Origin: Mycobacteriaceae bacterium
GTDB lineage: Bacteria > Pseudomonadota > Gammaproteobacteria > Burkholderiales > Burkholderiaceae_D
Reading direction: 5' to 3'
Assembly (NCBI GenBank): GCA_903970145.1
Contig: CAJCHO010000115.1
Coordinates: forward strand, 1-46,547
DNA: 46,547 nucleotides
Shown here: positions 10,092 to 20,095 of the stretch, one piece after another
Layout: each line of letters begins with the position of its first letter
How positions within the stretch are numbered: the stretch's first letter is position 1
The notes under the pieces: generated by a model
Told to the model about the DNA's origin: nothing
What the model saw: only the letters and a program-made list of their open reading frames with translations
Database searches by the model: none
Program-made: the position numbers and the translations under genes

Positions 10092-11345
10092 CTAAGCGCG
10101 CATCACCGCGAGTTTTCCGGGCATGCCCGGCATCTGCGGGAAGACATCGGCTACCCGGGACTCGGGCAGCACCAGCTGTCGCGTAAGCACCTGAGTCAGC
10201 ACGCTGCGAAAGTCGGTGCTGACGGCGAGGTCACGACCTTCATAAAGCGCGCCATTGTCGAGCCCCGGCCAGTCGCCGTGCACCCGGCCGCCGACCACGC
10301 CGCCACCGAGGAGCCACATCACATTGCCGTGTCCATGATCGGTGCCGCCGTTGCCATTCTCGCGCGCGGTGCGGCCGAACTCGGACATCACGACAATAGT
10401 CGTGTTGTTCAATTCACTGCCGAGCCCCTGGGCCAGGGCATCGAGGCCGCCGCCCAATTGTCCGAGACGGGTAGCCAGCTGACCCTTGGCATTGCCCTGA
10501 CGGGCGTGTGTATCCCAACCGCCGACCGCCATGAAGGCGAACTGGACGTGCGCATCGCGACGCATCAGATCGGCCAGACGGCGCGCCGAATCGGCAAAGC
10601 CATTCGGTAGCGCCGCCCCGTTGTTGGCGGCCATCTGTTCGCGACTGTCGTCGCCCGAATCCATCGAAGCCATCACCTCGCGATGCGCGGCCTGGCCCTC
10701 CTGGTAGGCGCGCGACATGCGGTCATCCGATCCGTAGAGTTGGGCGAAGGCATTGCCGACCTGGGGTCGATCGAGCACCGTGGGGCGGGTTCCGGCGGCC
10801 CCGCTGGCAATGTTGGAGACGGTTGCCTTGCCGGACATGATGCGCGGCAGCACGGCGCCGACGCTGACCGCACGCATGGGCGAATCGCCGAGGCCACCGG
10901 ATACCGGGAGAGCCCCAACGAGGCGGTTCATCCAGCCGTCAGCGGTCGCCTTCCGACCGGGGGTACCCGACTCCATATAGTCCTGCGCATCAAAGTGCGA
11001 GCGCGTCGTGTCGGGAGATCCGGTAGCGTGCACGAACGCCAGCTGCCCGCCTTTCCAGTAGGGCATGAGCGGCGCGAGTGCCGGATTGAGCCCGAAGCGT
11101 CCATCCAGATCGATTACCCCACCATCCTGTCCGGGGTTGGCAAGCGCGATGCTCTGGCGCATCTGGTAGTAGTTGCGGTCCGAATACGGTACTACCACCG
11201 ACAACCCGTCCACCGCGCCCCGCAGAAAGACGACAACAAGGCGGCGCTCGCCGCTCGCTTCGCTGTTGGTCAATGCGAATGCGTATGAGCCGATCGGCAG
11301 CAACAGGGCCCCGGACACACCTTTGATGAATTGTCTGCGCAGCAT
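10092..11345 (-). CDS. DUF1501 family protein, Tat-exported
   Basis: This 417-aa DUF1501 protein is related to the alkaline phosphatase/sulfatase fold. The chosen ATG at 11345 follows an AGGAG site that overlaps the stop of the DUF1800 gene. The N terminus MLRRQFIKGVSGALLLP looks like a twin-arginine signal (R-R-x-F-I-K then a hydrophobic stretch ending near SYAFA), so the folded protein is probably sent to the periplasm. Family hallmarks are RLVVVFLRGAVDGLSVVVP, HATGSPDTTRSHFDAQDYME, MAVGGWDTHARQG and VVMSEFGRTARENGNGGTDHGHGN. Its biochemical role is unknown; it is nearly always encoded next to a DUF1800 protein, as here. Confidence 0.93.
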   Translation of the reverse strand: MLRRQFIKGVSGALLLPIGSYAFALTNSEASGERRLVVVFLRGAVDGLSVVVPYSDRNYYQMRQSIALANPGQDGGVIDLDGRFGLNPALAPLMPYWKGGQLAFVHATGSPDTTRSHFDAQDYMESGTPGRKATADGWMNRLVGALPVSGGLGDSPMRAVSVGAVLPRIMSGKATVSNIASGAAGTRPTVLDRPQVGNAFAQLYGSDDRMSRAYQEGQAAHREVMASMDSGDDSREQMAANNGAALPNGFADSARRLADLMRRDAHVQFAFMAVGGWDTHARQGNAKGQLATRLGQLGGGLDALAQGLGSELNNTTIVVMSEFGRTARENGNGGTDHGHGNVMWLLGGGVVGGRVHGDWPGLDNGALYEGRDLAVSTDFRSVLTQVLTRQLVLPESRVADVFPQMPGMPGKLAVMRA

Positions 11346-11355
11346 GATGATTCTC

Positions 11356-12900
11356 CTAGTGGCGCATGAAGTCGGGACTGCCGAGGACCAATGCGGCGCG
11401 CAGCGGCACCTCGCTCTGGGCAATGACCTGTAGTGTCTTGCCGGAAATCGACTCACCCAGCGCATCGAGCAGACCGTCAACTGGCAGGGGTGCGGGCGCT
11501 CCGGTTTCGCTGGCAGGCGCACCCAGCCCGCGCTGGCGATCAAGCGGCAGGCGTCCGGCAGCCAGCGCTGTGGCAAAGGTGATTCGTCGACCCATCGCAT
11601 CCGGATTGAGCCACGCGTCTTCGGTATTCTTGTAGCCATCCGGAGTCTGGCAGCCATAGAGCGGCATGCCGAGCTGGGCCATGGCCCCGAGCAGCGGCCG
11701 GGCGTTGCGCACATCGACTGAACCAGCCCGCGCGGCCGACACTACGAACTGGTAAGGCGTCTTGAACTTGGCGCCGAAGTTCGCCGGATCCATGAATTCC
11801 TTGCTGTGCAAAAGCGTTGTCAACACGGCACGGATGTCGCCACCCGTCTCCAGATAGCGCTTTTGCATGCGCTCGACGAGCGCTGCCGGCGGCACGTCAC
11901 TGACGAAATACTGGGCCAGCTGATAGCTGATGTGATGCGCGGTGGCAGGACTCGCCGCAAGCACGTCCAGAGCAAAATCGCCTTCGGCCTCCCCGCGCGG
12001 CTCGACGTGACGCCCAAGCCACTCTTTGGATCCGAAGTCATGGCGCCGCGCGTCAAATCTGAACACCGAATTGCCAGTGGCAATGCGCGGATCGAAGGTC
12101 CAGCCAGTGAGCATGCGCGCCAGTTCGGTCACATCCTTTTGGGTGTAGCCGCCGTCCACGCCGAGCGTGTGCAGCTCCATCAGTTCGCGCGCGTAGTTCT
12201 CGTTCAGGCCACCGGGCGCCTGGCCGTTCTTGGCGCGCGGCGGCTGATAGCCCGCCACGCTCGATTGCCAATTGTCGAGGTAAAAGAGCATCGCCGGATG
12301 GTGCGCCGTGGCGCCCAGCAGATCGCGAAAGCGTCCAAAGACATAGGGCCGGATCGCCTCGCGCTCGTAGTTCGCCACCAGCACCCGATCGAGTCCCTTG
12401 CCCTGGAAGACATTGAAGTGATTGAACCAGAAATCGACCATCACTTCTTGAAGCTGGCGCGGACTCTCGATGGCGCGCTCAAGGCGGGCCTCGGCGCTCT
12501 GCTCGCCTAGCTTTTGCAGCAGCGCACGACGTTCACCCTTGCCTGCGTCCGGATCGGCCTTGGCTTGCTTTTGTGCGTTGCGAAATTCCTCGATCAAATC
12601 GCCCTCGGAGAGCTGCTGGGTGTCGAGCGCTGCCAGGCGCGCAGTCAAATCGGCTGGCAGGGCGATCCCCTCGGGATGCAGCTGTTGGTCGATATAGCGC
12701 TCAACACCCATCTGCGTGACGCGCTCGATGTCGTGCGGAGCCGGACCGAAAGCCACGCGATTGAGGACATGCACGACCACTTCGCCCTCAGGCACGTTCG
12801 TGCTCTGGGCGAACACGTTCTGAGTGAAAAGCGACTGCGCCAGTGCGCATTGCGCGACGCAGAGGGTCAATCGAAGGGTCGGTGAAAAGCGCATCTGCAC
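11356..12900 (-). CDS. DUF1800 family protein, exported
   Basis: This 514-aa DUF1800 protein has an N-terminal Sec-type signal (basic MQMRFSPTLR, then a hydrophobic stretch ending around NVFAQS). Family marks are VLNRVAFGPAPHDIERV, MVDFWFNHFNVFQGKG, NENYARELMELHTLGVDGGYTQKDV, LARMLTGWTF and KFKTPYQFVVSAARA. It precedes the DUF1501 gene by 10 bp, and the two form a two-gene export unit whose function is not established. An in-frame ATG two codons later is an equally good start. It lies 63 bp after glnE on the same strand. Confidence 0.93.
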   Translation of the reverse strand: MQMRFSPTLRLTLCVAQCALAQSLFTQNVFAQSTNVPEGEVVVHVLNRVAFGPAPHDIERVTQMGVERYIDQQLHPEGIALPADLTARLAALDTQQLSEGDLIEEFRNAQKQAKADPDAGKGERRALLQKLGEQSAEARLERAIESPRQLQEVMVDFWFNHFNVFQGKGLDRVLVANYEREAIRPYVFGRFRDLLGATAHHPAMLFYLDNWQSSVAGYQPPRAKNGQAPGGLNENYARELMELHTLGVDGGYTQKDVTELARMLTGWTFDPRIATGNSVFRFDARRHDFGSKEWLGRHVEPRGEAEGDFALDVLAASPATAHHISYQLAQYFVSDVPPAALVERMQKRYLETGGDIRAVLTTLLHSKEFMDPANFGAKFKTPYQFVVSAARAGSVDVRNARPLLGAMAQLGMPLYGCQTPDGYKNTEDAWLNPDAMGRRITFATALAAGRLPLDRQRGLGAPASETGAPAPLPVDGLLDALGESISGKTLQVIAQSEVPLRAALVLGSPDFMRH

Positions 12901-12963
12901 ATCCGCTGGTTTTTCTGGTGAATCATCTTGCCAGCAGAGTGTGTAACACGCTGTAAAACAGTG

Positions 12964-15783
12964 TCACGCGATCTTGCGTGCGACACTTTGACCGGCATTC
13001 AGGCCCAAACTGTCAACGAGCGCCGTGACCGCCTGACGTTCTTCCGCCAAGTCGCCTGCCGGCAGGCGTGCATAACGCGCTCCGGCCAGGCGCAGCGCGT
13101 GACTGGCGCGCCGGTAGGTGCGATAGGCATTGGCGACTGCGCCGGCCAGCTGCGCATCGATCAGTCCGGCTTCGCCAGCGCGTCCGAGCAGCGCAATATT
13201 GCCCACATTATCGAGCAGTCCAGGCCATTGCCGGGCGTGCCCGAGCACCAGATACTGCACGCAGAATTCGATGTCGACCATGCCGCCCGGATCGTGCTTG
13301 AGGTCGAATTGCTCACTGTGATTCGGATGCCCGTCGTGCATGCGCTGGCGCATGTCGCGCACCGCCGAACGCAAGGCCTCGGGCTCGCGCACGCGCGCCA
13401 GAATCGCGCGTCGCTGCGCTTCGAAGGCGCTGCCCAGCGCTGCATCCCCGGCGCAATAGCGCGCCCTGGTGAGCGCCTGGTGCTCCCACATCCAGGCGTG
13501 CTCCTGCTGATACTTTTCAAATCCGGTGAGCGAACCAACCAGTAGGCCGGCCGCGCCTTCTGGACGCAATCTCAGGTCGACTTCATAGAGGCCGCCAGCC
13601 GGTGTGCGACTGGACAGCCAGGTCACGAGGCGCTGGGCAAGGCGTGCATACAGGGTGACCGCCACATCGTCGGTACGAGCATCGTCGTACAGAAACACCA
13701 GATCCAGATCGGAGTTGTAGCCGAGTTCCTTGCCGCCCAGCTTGCCGTAGGCGATCACCGCGAACGCCGGCGGTGCCGGGGCGCTCGGCGCAAGCACTCG
13801 CCAGGTGGCATCGAGGGCGGCCGCAACGATCGCGTCGGCAAGTTCGGACAGATCGTCCGAAAGCGCCTCGACGCTTAGACGCCCTTCGAGATCGAGCATC
13901 AACAGCCGAAACGATTCCAGATGCTGAAGCTCGCGCAACACGTCCATGGCGCGCTCGGGATTGTCAGCCAGCGCCGCGAGCTCGCTTGCGAGCTGCGCAC
14001 GCACCGCCCGCCCGTCGAGTCGCTCGAGATTGCGCGTATCGAGCAGTTCGTCAAGCAACAGTGGATGCTGGGCCAGAAAGCGCGCAGCCCAGGGACTTGC
14101 GGCAAGCAGGACACAGACGTGCTCGAGCGCCCCGGGATGCTCGATGAGCAGCGACAGGTAGGAAGAGCGCCGCGCAATCACCTCGATCAGATCGCACAGG
14201 CGCCCAAGCAGCGTGCTTGCGTCACAGGCGGTCGTGGCATGTTGCGGTGCGCGGGCAATCAACTGCGGCATGAGCGCATCAAGTCGCTCGCGACCGGTCT
14301 CGTTGAGCGAGCGTGCGCTGCCGGCGTTCCATAGCGCACGCAAACGTAACTGGGCAGCTTCCGGGTCGTCATAGCCGAACGCCCTGAGCGCCGCGAGTCC
14401 GCCCGGGCTTGCAGCACCTGAACATTCAGTGGCGTTCCAGATACCCGGCTCGGTGGCGGCCAGGCCGGCCGGCCCGATGCGCACCCCGAAAACCTCGTCA
14501 AACTGGCGCGCCACGAAGGCCTGAACGCGCGCAATGCGCGCCTTGAGCGCATCGCCGCTCTCGATGCCGAGCGGGGAGCCGCACATCGCCGCGATGCGCT
14601 CCAGGTCGGCCGTATCCGACGGCAGGGTGTGGGTCTGGGCATCGTCGAGATACTGCAGGCGGTGCTCCACATGGCGCAGGAATTCGTAGGACTGGGCCAG
14701 TTCCTGGGCGATGCCGTGCGAGAGCAGGCCGCGCGCATCGAGTGCCGCGAGTGTCTCCAGAGTGCGCTTGCTGCGCAGGCCGGCGTCGCGTCCGCCGCGC
14801 ACCAGCTGGAAGTGCTGCGCGAGAAATTCGATCTCGCGAATACCACCGCGGCCGAGCTTGACGTTGCACTCGGGAGCATGATGTTGCGCGTCGCGCCGCG
14901 CCAGCTCGCCGCGAATCTGCCCGTGCAGGCTGCGCAGCGCTTCAATCGCCCCGAAGTCGAGATAACGCCGATAGACAAATGGCGTCACAAGCTCGGCGAG
15001 GGCCGCACGCGCCGCTTCGGTCGACTGCGCAAACACCGCCGGTCCAACGGCGCGTGCCTTGAGCCAGGCAAACCGCTCCCAGGTGCGTCCCTGGGTGATG
15101 AAGTACTCCTCGAGCATGGCAAGACTGACCACAAGCGGCCCCGAATCACCGTTCGGGCGCAAGCGCATGTCGACCCGGAACACATGCCCGTCCGCCGTCA
15201 TTTCGGAGAGCGCGCGCATCAGCCTGCGTGCGAGCTTGGTGAAAAACTCATGGTTCGAGAGGGCTTGCTGCTTGGCCTTCGCTCGGCACTCACCGGCGTC
15301 GGCGTAGACAAACACGAGGTCGATATCCGAGGAGACGTTCAATTCGGCGCCACCAAACTTGCCCATGGCAACGACCATCAAATCCTCGGGACTGGCGTCG
15401 ATTGCGCTCTCGGGTACTCCATGGCGCGCGGCCAGATCACGAGACAGAAAATCGAGCGCCTCGCCAACTACCCGTTCGGCAAGCAGCGTCATGGCCGCCA
15501 TCACCTCGGCGAGCGGTGCCTGCCCGCTCAGATCGCGTTCCATCAGGGCGCAAATCCAGTAATTGCGCGCCACCCGCAGCACGCGCATGAGCTCGTCCTC
15601 GCTGGGAAATAGGCCGGCCGGACACAGGTGCGCCATGAGCCCGTCGAGCGCCCTCTCATCGAGCGGCCTTTGCGCCAGGCGCGCTATGAGCTCGCGGGCC
15701 TCATCTTTGGCGCGACAAATGCGCGCGCAAAAACGCGATAGGGCGGCGGCTCGAAGTTCCTCAGCCACGACCAGACCGCTCAC
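12964..15783 (-). CDS. glnE: bifunctional glutamine synthetase adenylyltransferase/deadenylase
   Basis: GlnE attaches AMP to, or removes it from, glutamine synthetase in response to PII and glutamine. The 939-aa product is full length (E. coli 946) and has both nucleotidyltransferase domains. The N-terminal deadenylating domain has GKFGGAELN (from residue 141) with Asp153/Asp155 in SSDIDLVFVY. The C-terminal adenylylating domain near 680-700 has YGKLGGKELGYNSDLDLVFLYDD. Other typical parts are VDMRLRPNGDSGPLV, LGRGGIREIEFLAQ and, in the second half, VDLRLRPEGAAGLLV. The start taken is GTG 15783; no clear ribosome site supports it, so a slightly different start is possible. It is divergent from yhdP. 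Confidence 0.96.
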   Translation of the reverse strand: MSGLVVAEELRAAALSRFCARICRAKDEARELIARLAQRPLDERALDGLMAHLCPAGLFPSEDELMRVLRVARNYWICALMERDLSGQAPLAEVMAAMTLLAERVVGEALDFLSRDLAARHGVPESAIDASPEDLMVVAMGKFGGAELNVSSDIDLVFVYADAGECRAKAKQQALSNHEFFTKLARRLMRALSEMTADGHVFRVDMRLRPNGDSGPLVVSLAMLEEYFITQGRTWERFAWLKARAVGPAVFAQSTEAARAALAELVTPFVYRRYLDFGAIEALRSLHGQIRGELARRDAQHHAPECNVKLGRGGIREIEFLAQHFQLVRGGRDAGLRSKRTLETLAALDARGLLSHGIAQELAQSYEFLRHVEHRLQYLDDAQTHTLPSDTADLERIAAMCGSPLGIESGDALKARIARVQAFVARQFDEVFGVRIGPAGLAATEPGIWNATECSGAASPGGLAALRAFGYDDPEAAQLRLRALWNAGSARSLNETGRERLDALMPQLIARAPQHATTACDASTLLGRLCDLIEVIARRSSYLSLLIEHPGALEHVCVLLAASPWAARFLAQHPLLLDELLDTRNLERLDGRAVRAQLASELAALADNPERAMDVLRELQHLESFRLLMLDLEGRLSVEALSDDLSELADAIVAAALDATWRVLAPSAPAPPAFAVIAYGKLGGKELGYNSDLDLVFLYDDARTDDVAVTLYARLAQRLVTWLSSRTPAGGLYEVDLRLRPEGAAGLLVGSLTGFEKYQQEHAWMWEHQALTRARYCAGDAALGSAFEAQRRAILARVREPEALRSAVRDMRQRMHDGHPNHSEQFDLKHDPGGMVDIEFCVQYLVLGHARQWPGLLDNVGNIALLGRAGEAGLIDAQLAGAVANAYRTYRRASHALRLAGARYARLPAGDLAEERQAVTALVDSLGLNAGQSVARKIA

Positions 15784-15844
15784 CCGAAAAGCTGAGCTCG
15801 ACCGCCCGGTGGCCCTCAGGCGCTGTGCCCGGGCCGCGACAGGT

Positions 15845-15850
15845 TAGAAT
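15845..15850 (+). promoter_or_regulatory. -10-like element before yhdP
   Basis: TAGAAT, a 5/6 match to the sigma-70 -10 box, lies 22 bp before the preferred yhdP ATG in the short region between divergent glnE and yhdP. No good -35 is visible at 16-18 bp spacing, so the call rests on the -10 and position only. Confidence 0.33.
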
Positions 15851-15872
15851 TTGTCGACTTGCTGCATCCCTC

Positions 15873-18800
15873 ATGGCTTCCCTCCCTACTCCTTCCCCCA
15901 CTCCGCCCCCTTCCCCAGCAGCCCCCGGCGCCGGCGTGCGACCCATGCCGCGAGTGCTGCGCTGGGCGGGATGGACGATCGTGCTTGGCTACTTCGCCGG
16001 CGCGACGCTGATACTTACGCTGCGCTACCTGATCCTGCCCAACATCGACCACTACCGCGGCACGATCGAGAAGGCGGCCAGTACCGCCATGCACCGCCGG
16101 GTCACCGTCGGAGCAATCGGCTCAAGTTGGCAGGGACTGCGCCCACGCCTTAGCCTGCGCGACGTGAACGTGTACGACACGGCCGACACGGTAGCACTGA
16201 CCCTGCCTGAAGTCGACGCAACCCTCGCTTGGGAAAGTCTCATCGTAGTCGAGCCGCGGCTGCATTCCCTGGAGATCGTTGCGCCCGACCTCCTGGTGCG
16301 CCGCGATAGCGACAATCACCTGTCAATTGGTGGCATCCCGGTTGAATTCGGGGCGGACTCGGAACAGTCCCAGGTGCCGCGCTGGATTCTTGCCCAGGAA
16401 CAGATCGTGATCCGCCACGCCCAGGTGCGCTGGCGCGATGAGATGCGCAAGGCACCCGAGCTGGCACTCTCGGATATCAATCTGGTTCTGCAGCGCTCGG
16501 GTACCCGGCACCGCTTTGGAATCACCGGGACACCTCCGGCGTCATTGGCCGCACCGCTGGACCTGCGCGGCTACTTCGATCACGACCTCTTTGCAGCGAG
16601 CTCGGACGCCAACGGATGGGTCGGCGAGCTCTACCTGAATCTCGCCCATGTTGACTTCGCGGCCTGGCATCCCTATTTTGCTTATCCAATCGAGCTCACC
16701 AGCGGTTCGGGGGCACTGCAGGCCTGGGTACGTTTTGCACCGCGCAAAACCGCCCTTGAACGCGTACTGGGGCTGACCGACCTGACGGCCGACGTGCGCC
16801 TGGACGATGTGCTGGTGCGTGTCAATCCCGACCTGCCGCGCCTGGCCATCACGTCGGTCAATGGTCGGGTGGTGCTGCATTCAACGGCCAATTCCGACGA
16901 GATCAACCTGCGCGATTTCTCGCTAACTGGACGGGATGGCCTTGATCTGGCCACCGCTAATCTCTTGGCGCGTCGAACCTTTGATGACGCCGGTGACATC
17001 CTGACCGGACAGATCACAACCGATCGCATCGATCTGGATACCCTCGCGCAGCTGCTAGAACGCGTGCCGCTCTCGTCGGCGCTGCGCAATCTATTGACCA
17101 GCGTCAAGCCGCGCGGCCAGCTGCGCCATTTCGATGTCTCCTGGCGCGGCACTCCCAACGCCCCCAAGAGCTATACGATCGCGAGCGATTTCGTGGGTCT
17201 CAGTATGAGCAGCATCGCGCTCGGCAGTGAACAGATCGGTGACGCGGCTGCGCGAGTCATACCCGGGTTCTCCAACCTGACGGGCCACCTGCGCACCACC
17301 GAGCACGAGGGCGCGCTGTCCCTTTCCAGTCACGATGCCACCATCAGTGTGCCAGGCCTGCTCGATCAGCCCGACATCCCGTTCTCGCGCCTTGATGGTG
17401 AGGCCAGCTGGCAGAGCCAGGACGGAGAGCTCGACGTGCAGCTGGCCAGTCTGAATTACGAAAATCGCGACGCGGCGGGCACGGCCTCGGGCAGCTTCCG
17501 GCAAGGTCCCCAAAGTGGCAGCGCCGGGCCGGGCTACCTGGACCTGACCGCGCATATGACGCGCGCCGACCTGCATCGGGTGCCGGCTTATCTGCCAACG
17601 AGCATGCCGGCTGACGTGCGTGGCTATCTTGATCGATCGCTTATCAGCGGCAATTGCGACGATGTGTCGTTTCGCGTGCGCGGGGCACTTGAACGCTTCC
17701 CGTTTCGCCAGGCCGCTGGCGCTGCCCGGCCCGCCAGCGGAATTGCCTCGAGGAGTTTTTTTGGCAATGGTGAGCCGCCCCCCGAGGAATTCCGCATAGC
17801 CGGCAAACTGCACGCAGCGCGTTATGAATACGCGCCGCGCCCCGGCTCGAAAATCGGCGATGCGCCACAGTGGCCGCTGCTGGACCCGATCGAGGGCGAG
17901 CTGCTACTCGATCGCACACGACTCGAAATCCGCGCGCGCACCGCCAATGTGCTTGCCTACCAGCTCACCAATGTGCGCGCCGAGCTGCCTGATCTCGATG
18001 ACCACAATGAAGTTCTGAAGGTCACCGGCCAGGGCAATGGTCCGTTCTCGGAACTGCTGCAGTTCGTCAATGCCAGCCCGGTTGCCAACTGGACGGGGCA
18101 TTTCACCAACGACATGCACGCGGTCGGAAATACCCGTCTCGAGCTGTCCTTGGAGCTGCCGCTGGCCAATATGGACGCCGCCAAAGTCAGTGGCAGCGTC
18201 CAGATGCTCGGCAATGACATTACCCTGTTTGGCTGGCTGCCGCCCCTGGCGCACAGCTCGGGAGAACTTGCCTTTAGTGAAGAAGGTATCGCCCTGCATG
18301 GCGTCATCGGCGAGTTTCTCGGCGCGCCCTTCAAACTGGAGAGCGGGCCCCATGCCGACCACAGTATCGACATCACTGGCGAGGGGGGCATCTCGGTTGC
18401 CGGCCTGCGGCGCATGCGCGACTGGCCCGTGCTTGAACATCTGAGCGAACGCATCGATGGGACTTCGCGATTCACGCTCGCGGTGCACGTCCCGACGCGA
18501 CCGGTCGAGGACCCCGCGGCGGGCGCGCGCGTGCCGCGCCTCACGCTCGACTCCCGTCTGGTCGGTCTGTCGAGCGATCTCCCCGAGCCGATGAAAAAGA
18601 CCGCTGCCGAAAACTGGCCCGCGCACTTCGAGATGCTGGCTCCGCAAGGCAAGCCCGGCGAGCAGACCGATGAGATGCGCCTGCGCGTGGGCGCGTTCGC
18701 CATGACCGTGCTGCGCCGCCAGAACGGCCAGGGAGACTTCCAGATCAGCCAGGTAGCCTACGGAGTCAATGAACCCGCCAAGCTTAGCGACGCCCGTGCC

Positions 18801-20054
18801 AATCTTGCCTTGAGCTTGAAGGCGCTCGATCTGGATGCGTGGCAGCGCGTGGCAAACGCTCTGTCGGGCACGGACCATCCAGGGGCACTGACTGCCCCCG
18901 ACAGTGCCATCGCAGCCTTTGTCCCCGAAGTCATCTCGGGTCACGTCGACAGCCTGCACCTGTGGGACAAGCAATTTGACAAGGTGGTGCTCGATGCTTC
19001 CCATAGCGGGCCCGCCTGGCAGCTCAAGCTCGCATCCGATCAGGTGACCGGACAGGTTTCCTGGCGCCTGGGCGCCTATTCAGGCAACCTGCAAAACCGC
19101 ATCACCGCGCGTCTGACCAGACTGTCGATTCCGCAATCTGCCGCGCGCGACGTCGACAATCTGCTTGATTCATCGCCCCAGGATATTCCGGCGCTCGATG
19201 TGATCGCCGATAACTTCGAGCTGCGTGACAAAAAGTTCGGGCACCTTGAGGTGCTTGCGTCCAACACCGCCAGTAGCGGCAAGCGCGAGTGGCGCCTCGA
19301 AAAGCTGGTCCTCTCGAATCCCGATGGCAGCCTCGACGCGCAGGGCAGTTGGGGACCCGACTCGGCCACGCCTGGCAGTCCGGCCCGCACGCGCCTGGGC
19401 TTTACGGTCACCTCGGGCAATGTCGGAGGTCTTCTGGACCGGCTCGGACTCAAGGGCACCGTGTCCCAGGGGAGCGCGACCTTGAAGGGCGACATCAACT
19501 GGATCGGCAGCCCGATCTCGCTCGATTACGGCACCCTGGCCGGGACCATGAATCTCGAAGTCAAGGACGGGCAATTTCTCAAAGCCGATCCCGGGGTCGC
19601 CAAACTCCTCGGCGTGCTGAGCCTGCAGGGCCTCACCCGGCGCCTGAGCTTTGATTTCAGCGACATTTTCGGAAGCGGCTTTGCTTTCGACAAGATCACC
19701 GCTGACGTCAAGATTACCGACGGCGTCGCAAGTACCAGCAACTTCGGCATGGATGGGCCCTCCGCCGACGTGGGTATCAGCGGCTCGGCGGACCTGGCGC
19801 GCGAAACCCAGGATCTGCGCATTTTCGTGGTTCCGAAGATCAATACGAATGCGGCTTCGCTGCTGCTCTTGGCCAATCCGGCCGTCGCCGTGGGCAGCTT
19901 TTTCTTTAGCGAGGTGATCAAGGGACAACTCTCGAACATCTTCCGCGTGGAATACAATGTCACCGGACCCTGGGAGAGCCCGGTTTTCACCAAGATCGAG
20001 CGCCAGGGGATCCTGCCCGGACCAAGCAATCCCTCGGCCAGTGGCCGGCAGTAG
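15873..20054 (+). CDS. yhdP: YhdP-type AsmA-like envelope protein (TIGR02099 family)
   Basis: This very large protein (1393 aa from ATG 15873) has one N-terminal membrane anchor (about residues 29-50, WAGWTIVLGYFAGATLILTL) and a long periplasmic body rich in beta strand. YhdP and other AsmA-like proteins span the periplasm and are implicated in moving phospholipids to the outer membrane. The C-terminal AsmA-like module is recognisable: DGQFLKADPGVAKLLGVLSLQGL, then FDKITADVKITDGVASTSNFGMDGPSADV and VEYNVTGPWESPVF. The Pro-rich segment just before the anchor is weakly conserved in such proteins; ATG 15945 is an alternative start. It begins the yhdP-nitrilase-tldD block. Confidence 0.93.
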   Translation: MASLPTPSPTPPPSPAAPGAGVRPMPRVLRWAGWTIVLGYFAGATLILTLRYLILPNIDHYRGTIEKAASTAMHRRVTVGAIGSSWQGLRPRLSLRDVNVYDTADTVALTLPEVDATLAWESLIVVEPRLHSLEIVAPDLLVRRDSDNHLSIGGIPVEFGADSEQSQVPRWILAQEQIVIRHAQVRWRDEMRKAPELALSDINLVLQRSGTRHRFGITGTPPASLAAPLDLRGYFDHDLFAASSDANGWVGELYLNLAHVDFAAWHPYFAYPIELTSGSGALQAWVRFAPRKTALERVLGLTDLTADVRLDDVLVRVNPDLPRLAITSVNGRVVLHSTANSDEINLRDFSLTGRDGLDLATANLLARRTFDDAGDILTGQITTDRIDLDTLAQLLERVPLSSALRNLLTSVKPRGQLRHFDVSWRGTPNAPKSYTIASDFVGLSMSSIALGSEQIGDAAARVIPGFSNLTGHLRTTEHEGALSLSSHDATISVPGLLDQPDIPFSRLDGEASWQSQDGELDVQLASLNYENRDAAGTASGSFRQGPQSGSAGPGYLDLTAHMTRADLHRVPAYLPTSMPADVRGYLDRSLISGNCDDVSFRVRGALERFPFRQAAGAARPASGIASRSFFGNGEPPPEEFRIAGKLHAARYEYAPRPGSKIGDAPQWPLLDPIEGELLLDRTRLEIRARTANVLAYQLTNVRAELPDLDDHNEVLKVTGQGNGPFSELLQFVNASPVANWTGHFTNDMHAVGNTRLELSLELPLANMDAAKVSGSVQMLGNDITLFGWLPPLAHSSGELAFSEEGIALHGVIGEFLGAPFKLESGPHADHSIDITGEGGISVAGLRRMRDWPVLEHLSERIDGTSRFTLAVHVPTRPVEDPAAGARVPRLTLDSRLVGLSSDLPEPMKKTAAENWPAHFEMLAPQGKPGEQTDEMRLRVGAFAMTVLRRQNGQGDFQISQVAYGVNEPAKLSDARANLALSLKALDLDAWQRVANALSGTDHPGALTAPDSAIAAFVPEVISGHVDSLHLWDKQFDKVVLDASHSGPAWQLKLASDQVTGQVSWRLGAYSGNLQNRITARLTRLSIPQSAARDVDNLLDSSPQDIPALDVIADNFELRDKKFGHLEVLASNTASSGKREWRLEKLVLSNPDGSLDAQGSWGPDSATPGSPARTRLGFTVTSGNVGGLLDRLGLKGTVSQGSATLKGDINWIGSPISLDYGTLAGTMNLEVKDGQFLKADPGVAKLLGVLSLQGLTRRLSFDFSDIFGSGFAFDKITADVKITDGVASTSNFGMDGPSADVGISGSADLARETQDLRIFVVPKINTNAASLLLLANPAVAVGSFFFSEVIKGQLSNIFRVEYNVTGPWESPVFTKIERQGILPGPSNPSASGRQ

Positions 20055-20095
20055 ATCAGTACCCCCCATCTTCCCGAATTTTGCAGGTATCAGGT

